A DNA stretch of 36,157 nt from the IMG/VR virus record IMGVR_UViG_3300030060_006262, positions 1 to 36,157 of that record; one strand, 5' to 3'. Each line of letters opens with the position of its first letter. Within the stretch, counting starts at the first letter, position 1. The position numbers and the translations under genes are program-made. Source of the DNA: a virus. The notes under the pieces are model-generated. The model did no database searches. It was not told the origin of the DNA and saw only the letters and a program-made list of their open reading frames with translations. This document shows, one piece after another, positions 23,001 through 28,768 of this stretch.

Positions 23001-24047
23001 ACTAATAATTGTGCCAGATTCATCAAACCCTATTGTTGAGTCAACATTTATAATAGATGCACCAACTTGTACAGGATTAAGTGATTTTGTATTTGGAGTT
23101 ACCTCAAATATACCTTTGATTAAATCACTTGGTTCACTAAATCCTACAAATAATGATATCTTAAAATATGATTTTCCCTGTCTTGTAAATATTTCGACCT
23201 CTGATACAGACGCATTCGTATTAAGGTCATCTGACATGAATACGGTTTGTCCAATTATATTTTTAGGTTCTCCACCACTGGTTATTAATTCAGCTACAAT
23301 AGTTTCTCTTCTTATAAATTCTGCACCAGATGGTTTAATTAAGAAACCTTCCAAATCAACAACTTTTGATTCAACTCCATATAAGACCTTGAATAAAATA
23401 GATATTGACTCTTCAATACCTTTTGATTGGTAGAATGAACGAGCAAATTTTACAAAATTACCGACATCTAATTTTGATGATAATTTTGTATCCTCTAAAC
23501 CAGGTAGAAATGTTTTCTTTAATTTACGATAAAATTCTTGTAAAAATAATACGGATAAGTTTTTAACAGAGTCACCAGATGTATGATCTGTCGAACTTGT
23601 ATCCTCAAATATTAAACTTTCTTTATTAACATCAATTAGTGAAGATGAAACACCAACATTATATCCAGTAATACCACTAAATCCACGAATACAACCTGTA
23701 AATGAATTTGTGGTTATTCCTGTATAAGATATAATTTCATCATTAATTTTTATTAAACCATATTCATCAGGAAAACCTTTTGTACTTGTAACATTGATAA
23801 TTGTGTCTGTAGATGCAACACCAGCAGATATGCTTGTTACTCCAACTATGACTTCTGGTACTAAATTATCAACCTTAAGATATTGGTTAAAATTATTAAT
23901 TAAATCACTAGGACCTCCCTGAAATTCTTGGGAGATATAATATTGTTTAAAGAATTCTATCGCTTTTGGAAAATCAGCGAGAATAAACTCTGGTAACTGA
24001 TTTTCTATGATAGTATTGACTTTTATTTTTTTGTCAATTTGTGACAT
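11076..24047 (-). CDS. 7: Giant baseplate wedge protein, gp7-like, 4323 aa
   Basis: This gene is in the gp7 position between gp6 and gp8. Residues about 195-330 resemble the C-terminal core of T4 gp7 as I remember it: FYQSKGIEESISILFKVLYG versus T4 FYSTKGIEASYKFLFKVLYN, then IIGQTVF versus LVGQTIY. A second gp7-like piece, NRLVHPAGL near residue 2486, corresponds to T4 IRFVHPVGF. Between them lie several HGF-x-x-GD beta modules, many GxGY-x-x-P repeats, and a YHYH domain at about 1265-1390 (SPIIGWAYDGNPIYGPFG, then NGRFCKTPEFPNG). Two similar segments containing FINGVFQTP and FVNGVLQKP lie in the last third. T4 gp7 has 1032 residues, so this is a fourfold expansion. A GAGAGG Shine-Dalgarno precedes the ATG, three bases after the gp6 stop. 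Confidence 0.85.
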   Translation of the reverse strand: MSQIDKKIKVNTIIENQLPEFILADFPKAIEFFKQYYISQEFQGGPSDLINNFNQYLKVDNLVPEVIVGVTSISAGVASTDTIINVTSTKGFPDEYGLIKINDEIISYTGITTNSFTGCIRGFSGITGYNVGVSSSLIDVNKESLIFEDTSSTDHTSGDSVKNLSVLFLQEFYRKLKKTFLPGLEDTKLSSKLDVGNFVKFARSFYQSKGIEESISILFKVLYGVESKVVDLEGFLIKPSGAEFIRRETIVAELITSGGEPKNIIGQTVFMSDDLNTNASVSEVEIFTRQGKSYFKISLFVGFSEPSDLIKGIFEVTPNTKSLNPVQVGASIINVDSTIGFDESGTIISGNNTINYTSKSINQFFGCTGVTRVINTADNIRKNQTLIGYENGELDKKIEFRITGVLSELEVIDELNLANEGENIYVKNVGEKIENNELSYKEKFANIWQYNTSSRFRVEITGNTFSLETKIDKSSLKVGDQFEILRRNEQTIEGTAEVGTINLDNSFTAITTFTPNSNIQYDIRRIIEKANSTGVEIKEGNDTIISNVLNVYTDSNIDGYVASNSLPDYTISDVVTSEQRVGSAFTNPTDIDFALDSQNPNNNLYYFIDFATNDPIDFVKGDAVVYNAIKVGINTTPVDVLPGLVDGGIYYVDPQPEPAGGNITRIGLHFSRAQIGTASTIQIGVGASTLDIHRFTLQRHANKKLIANKILRKFPLSQNLFASTANEPTVNEVGILKDGVEIISPKSPDIIYYGPLKDLTVSNGGERYDIVNPPKIEIEVGIGKSALAEPIIKGGVEAVLVDPQDFDIESVKSISLTGGNGSGCLLQAALGDRFREIEFDSRNIFFGGGIDIDDETITTRAKHNLESGQLVYYKNNGNPSVGIGSAYGTNTVEGTLSDGDPYFVRVVNPTTVRLFNNKSDAMSGIAGINTVGLSTDTAAIGIHKFRTESKNTIFGVNVLDSGSGYQYRKLRVNPAGILTSYNTINYDNHGFGHGDIIEYSPTVGLGSTAPQSIQGLSTTSSYYVMKVDDNSFKLADAGIGATISSNFEREKFVSLGSTGTGYQTFTYPEIKVNVEVSYGSTVTGTFNFTPIVSGEIIGTYLYEQGTDYGSKIVNHVNKPSVKIQTGVGAELRPIIANGKIEDVVVVNKGSNYSSPPLLEITSDTGNGAIVRSVIENGKLTDAIVINSGLGYTALTTNVSAEARGRNAKFEPVLRDLSLNDRTRFGSSHLIGRSSDLYFGILGYTQKLASIFEPDSFSKKNNNEFDSILKHSPIIGWAYDGNPIYGPFGFTKPDDINSGLSTIRSSYTKNSSKVVNRPSGFVDGFFNDDFQFDASGDLDVHNGRFCKTPEFPNGIYAYFATSEVDSNGELTGSYPYFIGNTYRLPLIPENNELTHAFNFNNSNLSRNTYPYNVGEEDAENDFIIESNEIIRQATEIESVTSGGVQDVQVLNGGSGYKVGDVIDFDDTDTKGGGFRAEVSEILGIGVSNITTNLSRFEQAVFTWQGNNEVRANCLPFFEIDDNESISVSGLSTAVVNLTDTFIVGVKTDTVKLGKKMNVVNVGDSVIEDIFVNKLPNTVSIGGSLRVGEETLKILSVYASQKVIRVMRTAGGGVAGVAHTFGSNVDILNNQISIPVKTRRFESRKNDVVYFNAPQSVGIGTSGVNTETTYVIGEVQNKISIPNRQIYLPKHPFTTGQKVTLNVPPVSNKQFNVATTDDPNDLPNNFQIPFTGNTIDLFVIKKGEDFIGLSTVGIGSLGDGLYFKSNASNLTPNQSLNENLYYLTSKFNQVIGDIDHVVSTVTTNISAANTTTHGLQNGNIVKINVVPNLAVGIGSTTTPVSVKYNSQFDKLLINPISFTSSDVEANRIDIQNHGFKTGDKVLHDGGDGTGIATGLYYVNRVNDRYFQLAETFKDLSSDPVRLITINPNTGGNQTIAPINPRISVTKNSKLAFGLTDTSLTDFDFKIFYDKNLLNEYNSAQDSSSFNVVQVGTVGVGTQSSESNLTLSNTTSSPITLYYGLTKGGFISTADTEVQNYSEIIFVPSIYNGEYKITGVTSETFNFSPKLPEFFNYESTDCEKLEYSTKSKNTHGAINDVKVLTPGFNYEKLPKFKSVKSTIGQNANLVPISNQIGKIKDVRIKDFGYEYSADRTLRPEALIPSVVNIDNLDVIDSVNIINGGSDFTSAPSLLLFNPESNTVVDSSSFNPVFKNQTITDVEVIAPLNGLDSIQHRLVSINNSNGVGINSVQTSTSGIVTCFLETPFNGFPNPQPFAEGDEIYVEGIQRVGESGIGTGGVGVSTTVTGDGFNSENYDYRFFKVTSYTPGTIAILKFSLVGLTTNPGIAKTFQSGFASLINKKIYPEIIPLQTRGQFLKNEQVNVNGEKTDLVVVEIRDDYIKLDGVSKFKKGDRINGLLSGVSAEVSSVIRNLAKFNINYANRQEYGWIDGIGKLNDDTQVIANNDYYQNLSYAVKSTITWDQFSNPVNRLVHPAGLKNFADTSVIRNVKVGIDTISPDSVSTLIFDLVSEVRVDEERNFDFGDDYDVVNNKSKNILLQNKKLTDFTRCLTNRVLIHDDISSQFSSVSFAEGTTIVDEILTDFATYLIQIIDPDTFDTQISEVIVMKTINDNFIIEKSSDSAGIGLNNQNGNLKLGELKTETTTGGDNNLIFEPVDPFNRDHDIKVLKTFFDTNIVSNGDKIIGSIKLTGSNVGVGSTTVGFTTTSIAEFSKDDFNGLFAKIFVQDSVTNEINYNEVLIDFDGSTTAESNIFVDSNTAGNGNVVGLVTTRFENDLIKIQVQNDRINPLDVRANIVGLGTTTSGTGTHRFLSLDQPAGTERSVRLESQYNTGTTNPITYTSVSKDNDSTVKSLVRVSCGDTSAVHQIVTVRDADDILTVQYPFISIGSTSGIGTFGGEINGNDIDLKFYPDSSFSSLIEVQSFNEIFYTETDFNNTSIDLDYGPVQQNVFVTSFDGRNGNRANKTKFELKHEGVPIYQKTFNPTDTVGLEKSTGIFTIPNHFFNTNEEITYEEASTFVGIAATPVSIASTVNFAGVTTDILPSTVFVKVRDENEFQLFPTKADITAGTAITFTGVGAGNAHKLTMTQQLTKTILGLDGVTQQPITFTSITHTLDGNIGAATSQFALSGIGSIFTADILKIDNEFMKVEQVGFTSTVDGSGDIDNSLNISLGISTVPSVRVERGVLGIVAASHSDGATARIHRGAFNIIDSFVHFIEPPKGNTRERKTPTELPFIKADFSGRTFLRQDYTTNMLFDDISDNFTGIGKTYSLTVGGANTSAGIQVGNGVLFINGVFQTPFTLNNAGFNYKIDADTTAGLSTVTFTGITSENGQFIISESDINQNQVPRGGLIVSLGSTPGLGYAPLVGARVQPFTNPAGGIISIAGVGTTSGVNIGIETAAYDHLTGIITVTTEKVHGFALGRPNSVHLKDLEFSCASQHAGVTTTIFQDHERPLFLVGIVSERTFEVDAGICTIPHIYQRGGNAIEFFDDLTFGSGYRGSTVAIGVTDINFLHKFVRSNPNSIEVQGGALGPFTPTDAIYESHTGDLTLIIPNHGLTTSNKIRIATNSLFFKCNKDGNFSDHPYPRATDPAAGVFLTITSKTDNSITVDVGAGGGGGTGADVTATVGVGGTLIFSINSAGSGYINPQINVPEPSYENLEIVGTSRIGIGTTTDTGSNLLLNVAVSASSTSVGIGSTLFEIKTFNIARNGHSFKKGDKFKPVGLVTDAHLSEPIQEFELEVLEIFNDRFSAWQFGEIDYIDSIKILQDGNRRRFPLFFNGELLSFEKDLTNSQSQAIDLDAVLLIFVNGVLQKPKESYQFEGGSTFIFTEPPRGESQPGLNDNDDVDIFFYRGTAGVDTIDADVNPTVKIGDTLKINKNYKLAGLPIVNDNNTDSQDRARVVKDILNTDLVETDIYTGPGISTGSLRPLTWTKQKRDLRLNGTLIDKSRSILEPQVYATSKIIGNLSTTDGKGGAADGIFVDDANSFFKESNYSGITVTEVDALITSGDINVGASATAIVSVAGTIKDFVITNGGSGYSGTVDIGIAAPSGVEKFVGVGTTATATVTITNGQVSDIDVVNPGLGYTFTNPPHVLIEEPNFNYEKITRIQNAQGYTGIITGISTTNRGSVSGGAIKFFYHAIKEDPNGELTNATASELQVGYPILVSGTKVGNAVTSVDSSNNNVIGIGTQFLDNIYIVKSITPSGSKGVITCHIHSNSTSSAAIGVGVGTTGSFNGINVVGESEILGKFNWGVLYGTDLVRSSNPISLTVTGKTLNNFSVTGLSTFPTIQRKSYDNIGERGHRSSGSYRADLT

Positions 24048-24050
24048 AAA

Positions 24051-25997
24051 TTATTTCCTCTCTAAAACCCCATTTGAGTAACTAGAGGTATAGTAATCTC
24101 TGGTAAATACAACACCTGAAACATCTTCTCCTGATGCAATTACGTCCTTCACCATATTTATGTTACTCTTAGAAACGTCAAAACTTACAAATAAATCCTT
24201 TAATCCTACAACATCAAATGATTCTGGGAATGCTTGAACTTCTATTATATTATTATCTAATGAGGTGGATGTAAAATTAATTGTATTTAATATGACTTCA
24301 CCCTTCATGTAATCAACTCCTCCAGCATCTCTCTTAACAACAACCTGTTGATCTTTGTTATTTCTGGTTACAATACTCAATGTACCCTTCATTGTTCCGT
24401 CTAAATTACCTGCAGAATCTTTGCTTGGTATATCTGTAAGAAAACAAGTTGTATTAACACCTGCTACTGTAAATCCAGTGCTCTTTATGTTAAAACCAGC
24501 GGGATTAACATGAAAACGATTACCGAAACAAAGTTCATATTGTGCAAATTGATTTAATAATGCACTTATATCTCTTCTTACAATAACCTTTGTAATATTA
24601 GATGTGATACCATCATCAATTCGATCAATAAGTTGATTTATTTTACTATACTTGAATCTACCGCCAAATTTATTCATTTCGACGTTATTTGCATATTCAG
24701 TCAATCCAGATATAATATTTGTTCTTAAATCAGAGAATGATGCTACTTGAGCAGGATTATAGTAAATATTGGAATCAATTTCAACATATAATATCTTCAA
24801 ATCTACAATTTCAGAGTTTATACCTGCAACTGCATAAGATTTTAATTTAGTTTTAATTTGTTGTTTATCGAAATCTGATACAAATGTACCATTTTTTGGT
24901 TTTATGCTAATTTGTACCTTACCGAACTGTGGTGGTGTTAATTCTTCACCTCCAATCACAGATACAGACTCAGTTTGTGGGAATATAGTTTCAATTATTG
25001 CCTCATAATCTCTTGGTGTAACTGCCCTATATTGAGACGAGTACAGTCTTGGGGCAAAATACTTAATAGAGGATACATCTTCAACTTCAGCACCGTTAGT
25101 AGCGTTTGAGACAGTTGTAATATCAATAGTATCAGTTGGAACGAAGAATGTTCCATCATCTTTAGTAAAAGTTCCTTGAAAACTAAAATTAGAAGGACCA
25201 TTACCATCTTTACCATCAGTTACAATATAAGTTGCTGTTATTATTTGCTCATTTTCTAATTTTTTACCAAATAATCCATCACCAAACAATATTTCATATT
25301 TTTCATCCTGAACTTCTTGTGCTAAAAATATTTCAGAGTTTTTATTCAACTTTAATATATTATCCACCATACTATACTTTCTACCTAGACTTGTATCACT
25401 AACTCCAGAGACATAAACCCTTAAAGTTGAACTATCAATGTTTGGACTATCAATTATATACCTTTGATCGATTGAAGTATCGACTCGATATGTCCGACTC
25501 AAGTATGTTCCCTCGAAAATTGTAATTTCTCCATCAAATTGAGCAAAAGAGTTACCACCTCGATCAACTACTCTTGAAGATGTGACATTATCTGGTATTG
25601 AGAAACGATATGTTGTTCCCTCTGCATTACCAATACAAATTAACCCTGAACGTAGTGTAATGAACTTTGGAGTGGCACTAGATGTCGGTCCTAAATCAAC
25701 ATCATCTATCTGAATTGTCGCTGTTGCAGCGGTTCTGGAGCGTGGCACATAACCAATATTTCTAGCAAGTGAAACAACATTCTCACGAATTGTAGCAGAG
25801 TCTAAAAACGATTCATTTGCAACTAAATTGGCATTAAATGCGTTGATGTAGGTATTGTATGCTAGAGTATCAATTAAAACAGAAAAGTTAGAACCCTCAA
25901 AATCAAAATCTGTAAAATTTGAGTTTGATCGTAAAAAATCTTTAATTTGTGCCTTGATTTGATCAAAGTCTAGATTTGTAAATTGAGTAAAGGGCAT
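24051..25997 (-). CDS. 6: Baseplate wedge protein gp6, 648 aa
   Basis: The length is close to T4 gp6 (660 aa). The N-terminus (FTNLDFDQIKAQIKDFLRSN, then FSVLIDTLAYNTYINAFNAN and ARNIGYVPRSRTAA) is the conserved signature of the gp6 / P2 gpJ-like baseplate wedge family. In T4, gp6 dimers form the continuous inner ring that links the six wedges and binds gp25, gp7 and gp53. The VTPRDYEAIIETIFPQ segment in the middle is also typical of the family. It starts two bases after the gp25 stop and ends just before the gp7-like gene, as in the T4 6-7-8 order. Confidence 0.93.
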   Translation of the reverse strand: MPFTQFTNLDFDQIKAQIKDFLRSNSNFTDFDFEGSNFSVLIDTLAYNTYINAFNANLVANESFLDSATIRENVVSLARNIGYVPRSRTAATATIQIDDVDLGPTSSATPKFITLRSGLICIGNAEGTTYRFSIPDNVTSSRVVDRGGNSFAQFDGEITIFEGTYLSRTYRVDTSIDQRYIIDSPNIDSSTLRVYVSGVSDTSLGRKYSMVDNILKLNKNSEIFLAQEVQDEKYEILFGDGLFGKKLENEQIITATYIVTDGKDGNGPSNFSFQGTFTKDDGTFFVPTDTIDITTVSNATNGAEVEDVSSIKYFAPRLYSSQYRAVTPRDYEAIIETIFPQTESVSVIGGEELTPPQFGKVQISIKPKNGTFVSDFDKQQIKTKLKSYAVAGINSEIVDLKILYVEIDSNIYYNPAQVASFSDLRTNIISGLTEYANNVEMNKFGGRFKYSKINQLIDRIDDGITSNITKVIVRRDISALLNQFAQYELCFGNRFHVNPAGFNIKSTGFTVAGVNTTCFLTDIPSKDSAGNLDGTMKGTLSIVTRNNKDQQVVVKRDAGGVDYMKGEVILNTINFTSTSLDNNIIEVQAFPESFDVVGLKDLFVSFDVSKSNINMVKDVIASGEDVSGVVFTRDYYTSSYSNGVLERK

Positions 25998-25998
25998 A

Positions 25999-26400
25999 TT
26001 ATCTCGTTGGTTCTAAAATAAATGTAAAAGATTGAACTGGAATCTCTAAACCAATAATATCAAAGATGACTTTTACCTCTAAACGGTTAGAATCAGGTAA
26101 TCCATCAACTTCAACACCGATTTCACCTACTCTTGGTTCAAAGTTTCGTATGGTATTACGAACTTGATCCTCAATAATGGTAACACTAGTCGAATCAAAG
26201 TTCTCAAACAGTGAATCACGGATATCAGTACCGATAAGAGAATTAAAAAACCTCTCTGTAGGTATTGTTTCCACTAAATTTCTCACTGATCTTACGATTG
26301 CACGTTCATTCAAGAGCACAGGCATGTCTTTTGTCACTGGATGAGGTGAAAAAGACAAACTTATATCCTTAAATGCTCTTGATTTGCGTTGAATCGCCAT
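25999..26400 (-). CDS. 25: Baseplate wedge protein gp25 (GPW/gp25 family), 133 aa
   Basis: The size and pattern fit the GPW/gp25 lysozyme-like fold family, which has structural rather than enzymatic roles. The N-terminal part has DISLSFSPHPVTKDM and LNERAIVRSVRNLV, followed by RFFNSLIGTDIRDSLFE, the family's FxPxFGT-like core. The C-terminal strand pair is EVKVIFDI and VQSFTFILEPTR. In contractile tails gp25 forms the core bundle with gp6, gp7 and gp53 and nucleates the sheath. It is the first gene after the late promoter at 26419-26426 and heads the baseplate operon. Confidence 0.93.
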   Translation of the reverse strand: MAIQRKSRAFKDISLSFSPHPVTKDMPVLLNERAIVRSVRNLVETIPTERFFNSLIGTDIRDSLFENFDSTSVTIIEDQVRNTIRNFEPRVGEIGVEVDGLPDSNRLEVKVIFDIIGLEIPVQSFTFILEPTR

Positions 26401-26418
26401 TATTAATGCTTTTAGATT

Positions 26419-26426
26419 TATTTATA
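26419..26426 (-). promoter_or_regulatory. T4-type late promoter box TATAAATA
   Basis: An exact minus-strand TATAAATA lies between the stop of speD and the start of gp25, 18 bases before the gp25 ATG. It marks the switch from the accessory gene cluster to the late baseplate operon. Confidence 0.78.
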
Positions 26427-26428
26427 CC

Positions 26429-26779
26429 CTATCTCTCATAATCGTTCATAATATAATCGTCACTATCGAAGTAATTTAATATCCACCAAGCAACTGAACG
26501 TGGATTTTTGCCTCCACATGTAAAAATATCAATTGCAACACACCTTTTTTCAGGCCAAGTATGAATTGTGAAGTGACTTTCGGCAAGTGTAATGTTAACA
26601 GTCACTCCTTGAGGGTCAAATTCATGAACAAAGCAGTTAAGTAACTTTAAATTCTCTGCTTGAACTGCTTTTACCATCTCATTTGCGATTTCTGTTGGAT
26701 TTGTTAACTTACTTACGTCAATATTATAGACTTCTGCAAGCAAATGAGTGCCCATATGAGCATTTTTAACGTTTTTCAT
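26429..26779 (-). CDS. speD: S-adenosylmethionine decarboxylase proenzyme, 116 aa
   Basis: This is a short bacterial-type (class 1B) AdoMet decarboxylase, which makes decarboxylated AdoMet for spermidine synthesis. The self-cleavage site is LAESHFTIHTWPE. Ser68 would become the pyruvoyl group, with the cut between Glu67 and Ser68. His73 and Cys88 (FTCGG) are the processing and proton-donor residues. Their spacing (68, 73, 88) is the same as Ser63, His68 and Cys83 in the Thermotoga enzyme. All catalytic residues are present, so the enzyme should be active. The gene overlaps the preceding one by ATGA and is last in the accessory operon. Phage speD may alter host polyamine levels during DNA synthesis or packaging; that role is inference. 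Confidence 0.95.
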   Translation of the reverse strand: MKNVKNAHMGTHLLAEVYNIDVSKLTNPTEIANEMVKAVQAENLKLLNCFVHEFDPQGVTVNITLAESHFTIHTWPEKRCVAIDIFTCGGKNPRSVAWWILNYFDSDDYIMNDYER

Positions 26780-27276
26780 TCTAATTCTGGTTCAATGTGA
26801 ATTTCGACAACTTTGTAATCATCCTCTAGGACTTCTTCGAGGTAATCTTTATCCCAATAATCGTAATAATTGGTTTTTGCCAACTTTTTTCGTGCTTCAG
26901 TCAGTTCTTTTCGTAGTTGGCATAGCACTAAATTATATTTCCCGTTACTTGTTTGGATTCCTTGTATATATGTCTTCGTTTTTCCATGATCAGCGATGAA
27001 TTTATAGTCAGGATAGTTCCGATTATAGTCATCAACCGCATCATAAAGAAATTGTGCACTGATATTATCCTCTACCACATAAATTGTAACATCAAAATCC
27101 TGATTTGGCACGATTTGACTTAATTTTTCGTCAACTATTACATAATCTGCCTTTGATGCATAGGGGCATATTGCAAAATTACCTAATTCTGGTCGAATTT
27201 TTGATAATTGCCCAATCCAATGTAAAATATATCTATTTTTCTTGTCGTTCATCGGGTGTTGTCCAGAAATAATCAT
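26776..27276 (-). CDS. Unknown conserved protein, about 166 aa
   Basis: The start is uncertain. The ATG at 27276 has TTAGG eight bases before it and overlaps the preceding gene by 44 bases. A later ATG at 27252 (MNDKKNRYILHWIGQL) would reduce the overlap, and a GTG at 27285 would lengthen it. The segment GNFAICPYASKADYVIV, near residues 35-50, loosely recalls the CPFA motif of DUF1415 proteins, but the rest is not recognisably similar. The C-terminus is acidic. The ATGA junction with speD suggests joint translation. The function is unknown. Confidence 0.78.
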   Translation of the reverse strand: MIISGQHPMNDKKNRYILHWIGQLSKIRPELGNFAICPYASKADYVIVDEKLSQIVPNQDFDVTIYVVEDNISAQFLYDAVDDYNRNYPDYKFIADHGKTKTYIQGIQTSNGKYNLVLCQLRKELTEARKKLAKTNYYDYWDKDYLEEVLEDDYKVVEIHIEPELE

Positions 27277-27889
27277 CACAATCACCTAATCGACCCCACT
27301 TTACATCATTCTCAACCTCAAAAATACGTGTTGATACCTTAAAATCAGGTATTTTAACATTTTCGGGTGTCATTGAGGTATCAAAGATGCGACAACGGTT
27401 GTTTGGATAGAGACAATACTGCCCATTTCGGAGTTCAATCAGATTAAATGACTTATGTTCGTCAGGCATTTCGCTTGTTGATGCATCTATCTGGTCAAAA
27501 TCACCATGATAGTTATCTAAAGTGCAAATATATTGTCCTTTTTGGTTTCCATAGTGCCTTGTACGACATTCCCACTCCATTGGAGCAACAAATTGCTTCT
27601 GAATGACTGTAAAATCATAGTCCATACAGTTCCAGAACTGCAAATTAACTAAATCCATGTCTGGATCAGGTTTTTCTGGTTTCGAGAGAAACGCTGAAAT
27701 GGGTAATTTATCATACATTGCAGCATATTCAGGTAAATATGTCTCAAAATAGAAGGCACGACCTTGTATTGACTTGGCACATACCCAGATTCCTTCAACA
27801 TATTCACCATGACCTGATTGAAAGTCAGTCAGATACTCTTTTCTTACCCATACTTTCTTTGTTGGTAGATTACCAATTAGTTTTGCCAT
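27233..27889 (-). CDS. Unknown conserved phage protein, 218 aa
   Basis: This soluble protein is rich in aromatic residues and acids and has no signal or membrane segment. It begins MAKLIGNLPTKKVWVRKEYL and includes QFWNCMDYDFTVIQKQFV and NGQYCLYPNNRCRIFD. The second half has strand-like segments ending in DDYFWTTPDERQEK. The start overlaps the stop of the acyltransferase-like gene by 13 bases, and the end overlaps the next gene. Its place between an acyltransferase-like gene and speD suggests an accessory metabolic or structural role. No family is recognised with confidence. Confidence 0.8.
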   Translation of the reverse strand: MAKLIGNLPTKKVWVRKEYLTDFQSGHGEYVEGIWVCAKSIQGRAFYFETYLPEYAAMYDKLPISAFLSKPEKPDPDMDLVNLQFWNCMDYDFTVIQKQFVAPMEWECRTRHYGNQKGQYICTLDNYHGDFDQIDASTSEMPDEHKSFNLIELRNGQYCLYPNNRCRIFDTSMTPENVKIPDFKVSTRIFEVENDVKWGRLGDCDDYFWTTPDERQEK

Positions 27890-28326
27890 CCCTTCCAGTC
27901 CTTAAAGAAATTGGAAACTTCATAACCATCGTATTTCTCCATGTATGGTACAGACTCTCCCAAATAATAATAATCATAACCTAATCTTTTATAGTATGCA
28001 AACTCATGTTTATTCGCAACATGCCCCATACTTAACTTTGGATTTTCATAGTCCCATGCAAACTGATCACCCCAGACACTATTCAGACTATCAAAACGAT
28101 AGGCAAGTGTAAAAGCAACGAGTTTATCCTTATCATGATATCCCAAGACATCACAATGAGGTATCTCAAACTCCTCCTTGAATACGGGCACTACGTCCTC
28201 AAACTCTTTATATTCAACATACTTACGATATATTTCAAGACACTCCTTATAATAAGAACTATCAAGAATATGACATCCTTCATACTCCTGATAGTTTGTG
28301 TCCTTTAATCGAATTCGACAATACAT
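27877..28326 (-). CDS. GNAT/ATE-like acyl- or aminoacyl-transferase, 149 aa
   Basis: Residues about 65-122 run DKDKLVAFTLAYRFDS, WDYENPKLSMGHVANKHEF, AYYKRLGYDYYYLGE. This matches the C-terminal GNAT-fold pattern of arginyl-tRNA protein transferases and leucyl-transferase relatives, where a YxPxxxxLSxG strand is followed by an E-x-A-x-x-x-GxxYYYLG helix-strand. The N-terminal Cys-rich domain of full-length ATE enzymes is absent. The enzyme could therefore transfer an acyl or amino-acid group to a protein, or use acyl-CoA like ordinary GNATs. The substrate is unknown. The start codon overlaps the preceding stop by one base (TAATG). Confidence 0.75.
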   Translation of the reverse strand: MYCRIRLKDTNYQEYEGCHILDSSYYKECLEIYRKYVEYKEFEDVVPVFKEEFEIPHCDVLGYHDKDKLVAFTLAYRFDSLNSVWGDQFAWDYENPKLSMGHVANKHEFAYYKRLGYDYYYLGESVPYMEKYDGYEVSNFFKDWKGWQN

Positions 28327-28466
28327 TATTCGTGTTTTAAGTAATAAGAGGAACGATAGTCAGTAATTAAATATCGACAATATTCATTCCCATTATGATA
28401 AAAATCATCTGACATATCAACAGGTATCTTTCCCCGTTTTCCTTGTTCGATTCTTTGAGATCTCAT
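28326..28466 (-). CDS. Tiny conserved protein, 46 aa
   Basis: The ATG at 28466 opens a 46-residue frame beginning MRSQRIEQGKRGKIPVDMSD and ending with a Tyr-rich tail (YCRYLITDYRSSYYLKHE). It overlaps the preceding 47-residue gene by ATGA and the following acyltransferase-like gene by one base. The whole run therefore forms an unbroken chain of stop/start junctions, which supports it being a real gene despite its size. The function is unknown. The basic N-terminus and Tyr-rich C-terminus would fit a nucleic-acid or protein contact peptide. Confidence 0.75.
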   Translation of the reverse strand: MRSQRIEQGKRGKIPVDMSDDFYHNGNEYCRYLITDYRSSYYLKHE

Positions 28467-28606
28467 CTTCCTTGTCCACGGTATCTCTTGCGAGCCGAGT
28501 TACGAGAGGTTGCTGAATATTTAGAGTGCTTTCCTCTTCCTTGTCGAGATTTTTTCGGACGAGCATCACGGTTATAAGTGCTGCCTGATAACATTCCCTT
28601 TGCCAT
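28463..28606 (-). CDS. Very basic tiny protein, 47 aa
   Basis: The frame begins MAKGMLSGSTYNRDARPKKS and ends SARKRYRGQGR. About one residue in three is Lys or Arg and there are almost no acids, as in ribosomal or nucleic-acid-binding peptides. I have seen closely similar small proteins in marine T4-like phages. A very strong Shine-Dalgarno (AAGGAGG) ends eight bases before the ATG. This is the best ribosome site in the window and suggests high expression. It follows the 53-residue gene directly and overlaps the 46-residue gene by ATGA. RNA or DNA binding is inferred from charge only. Confidence 0.85.
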   Translation of the reverse strand: MAKGMLSGSTYNRDARPKKSRQGRGKHSKYSATSRNSARKRYRGQGR

Positions 28607-28768
28607 TTAATCTTCCTCCTTTACAGGTTCATAAGTAATTTGTGAATTTATATTTTCTCCAGTCACATATTGTTCGACTGCGAAATCTTCAAGACGATCA
28701 AGTAATTCATTCTCTGAAATGTTCCAGAAAATGACTTTACCATTTCGTAGAAGGTTGTAACGTGTCAT
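28607..28768 (-). CDS. Small acidic protein, 53 aa
   Basis: The frame from the ATG at 28768 begins MTRYNLLRNGKVIFWNISEN and ends YEPVKEED. It is acidic and predicted helix-rich (ELLDRLEDFAVEQYV). The start overlaps the stop of the glycosyltransferase gene by one base (TAATG), and its stop lies directly before the next ATG. Its last codons carry the Shine-Dalgarno of the 47-residue gene. The pairing of an acidic and a very basic tiny protein could reflect a complex, but that is speculation. Confidence 0.8.
   Translation of the reverse strand: MTRYNLLRNGKVIFWNISENELLDRLEDFAVEQYVTGENINSQITYEPVKEED
28615..28621 (-). promoter_or_regulatory. Strong ribosome binding site AAGGAGG
   Basis: The minus strand reads AAGGAGG eight bases before the ATG at 28606. 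It fixes the start of the 47-residue protein and contrasts with the C-rich leaders of the small genes to the right. Confidence 0.85.

Noticed and set aside
11076-24047. Possibility that the 13-kb frame is an assembly artefact joining several genes
   Set aside because: The frame is uninterrupted over 4323 codons with consistent composition and repeat style, and its neighbours are in the expected T4 order.
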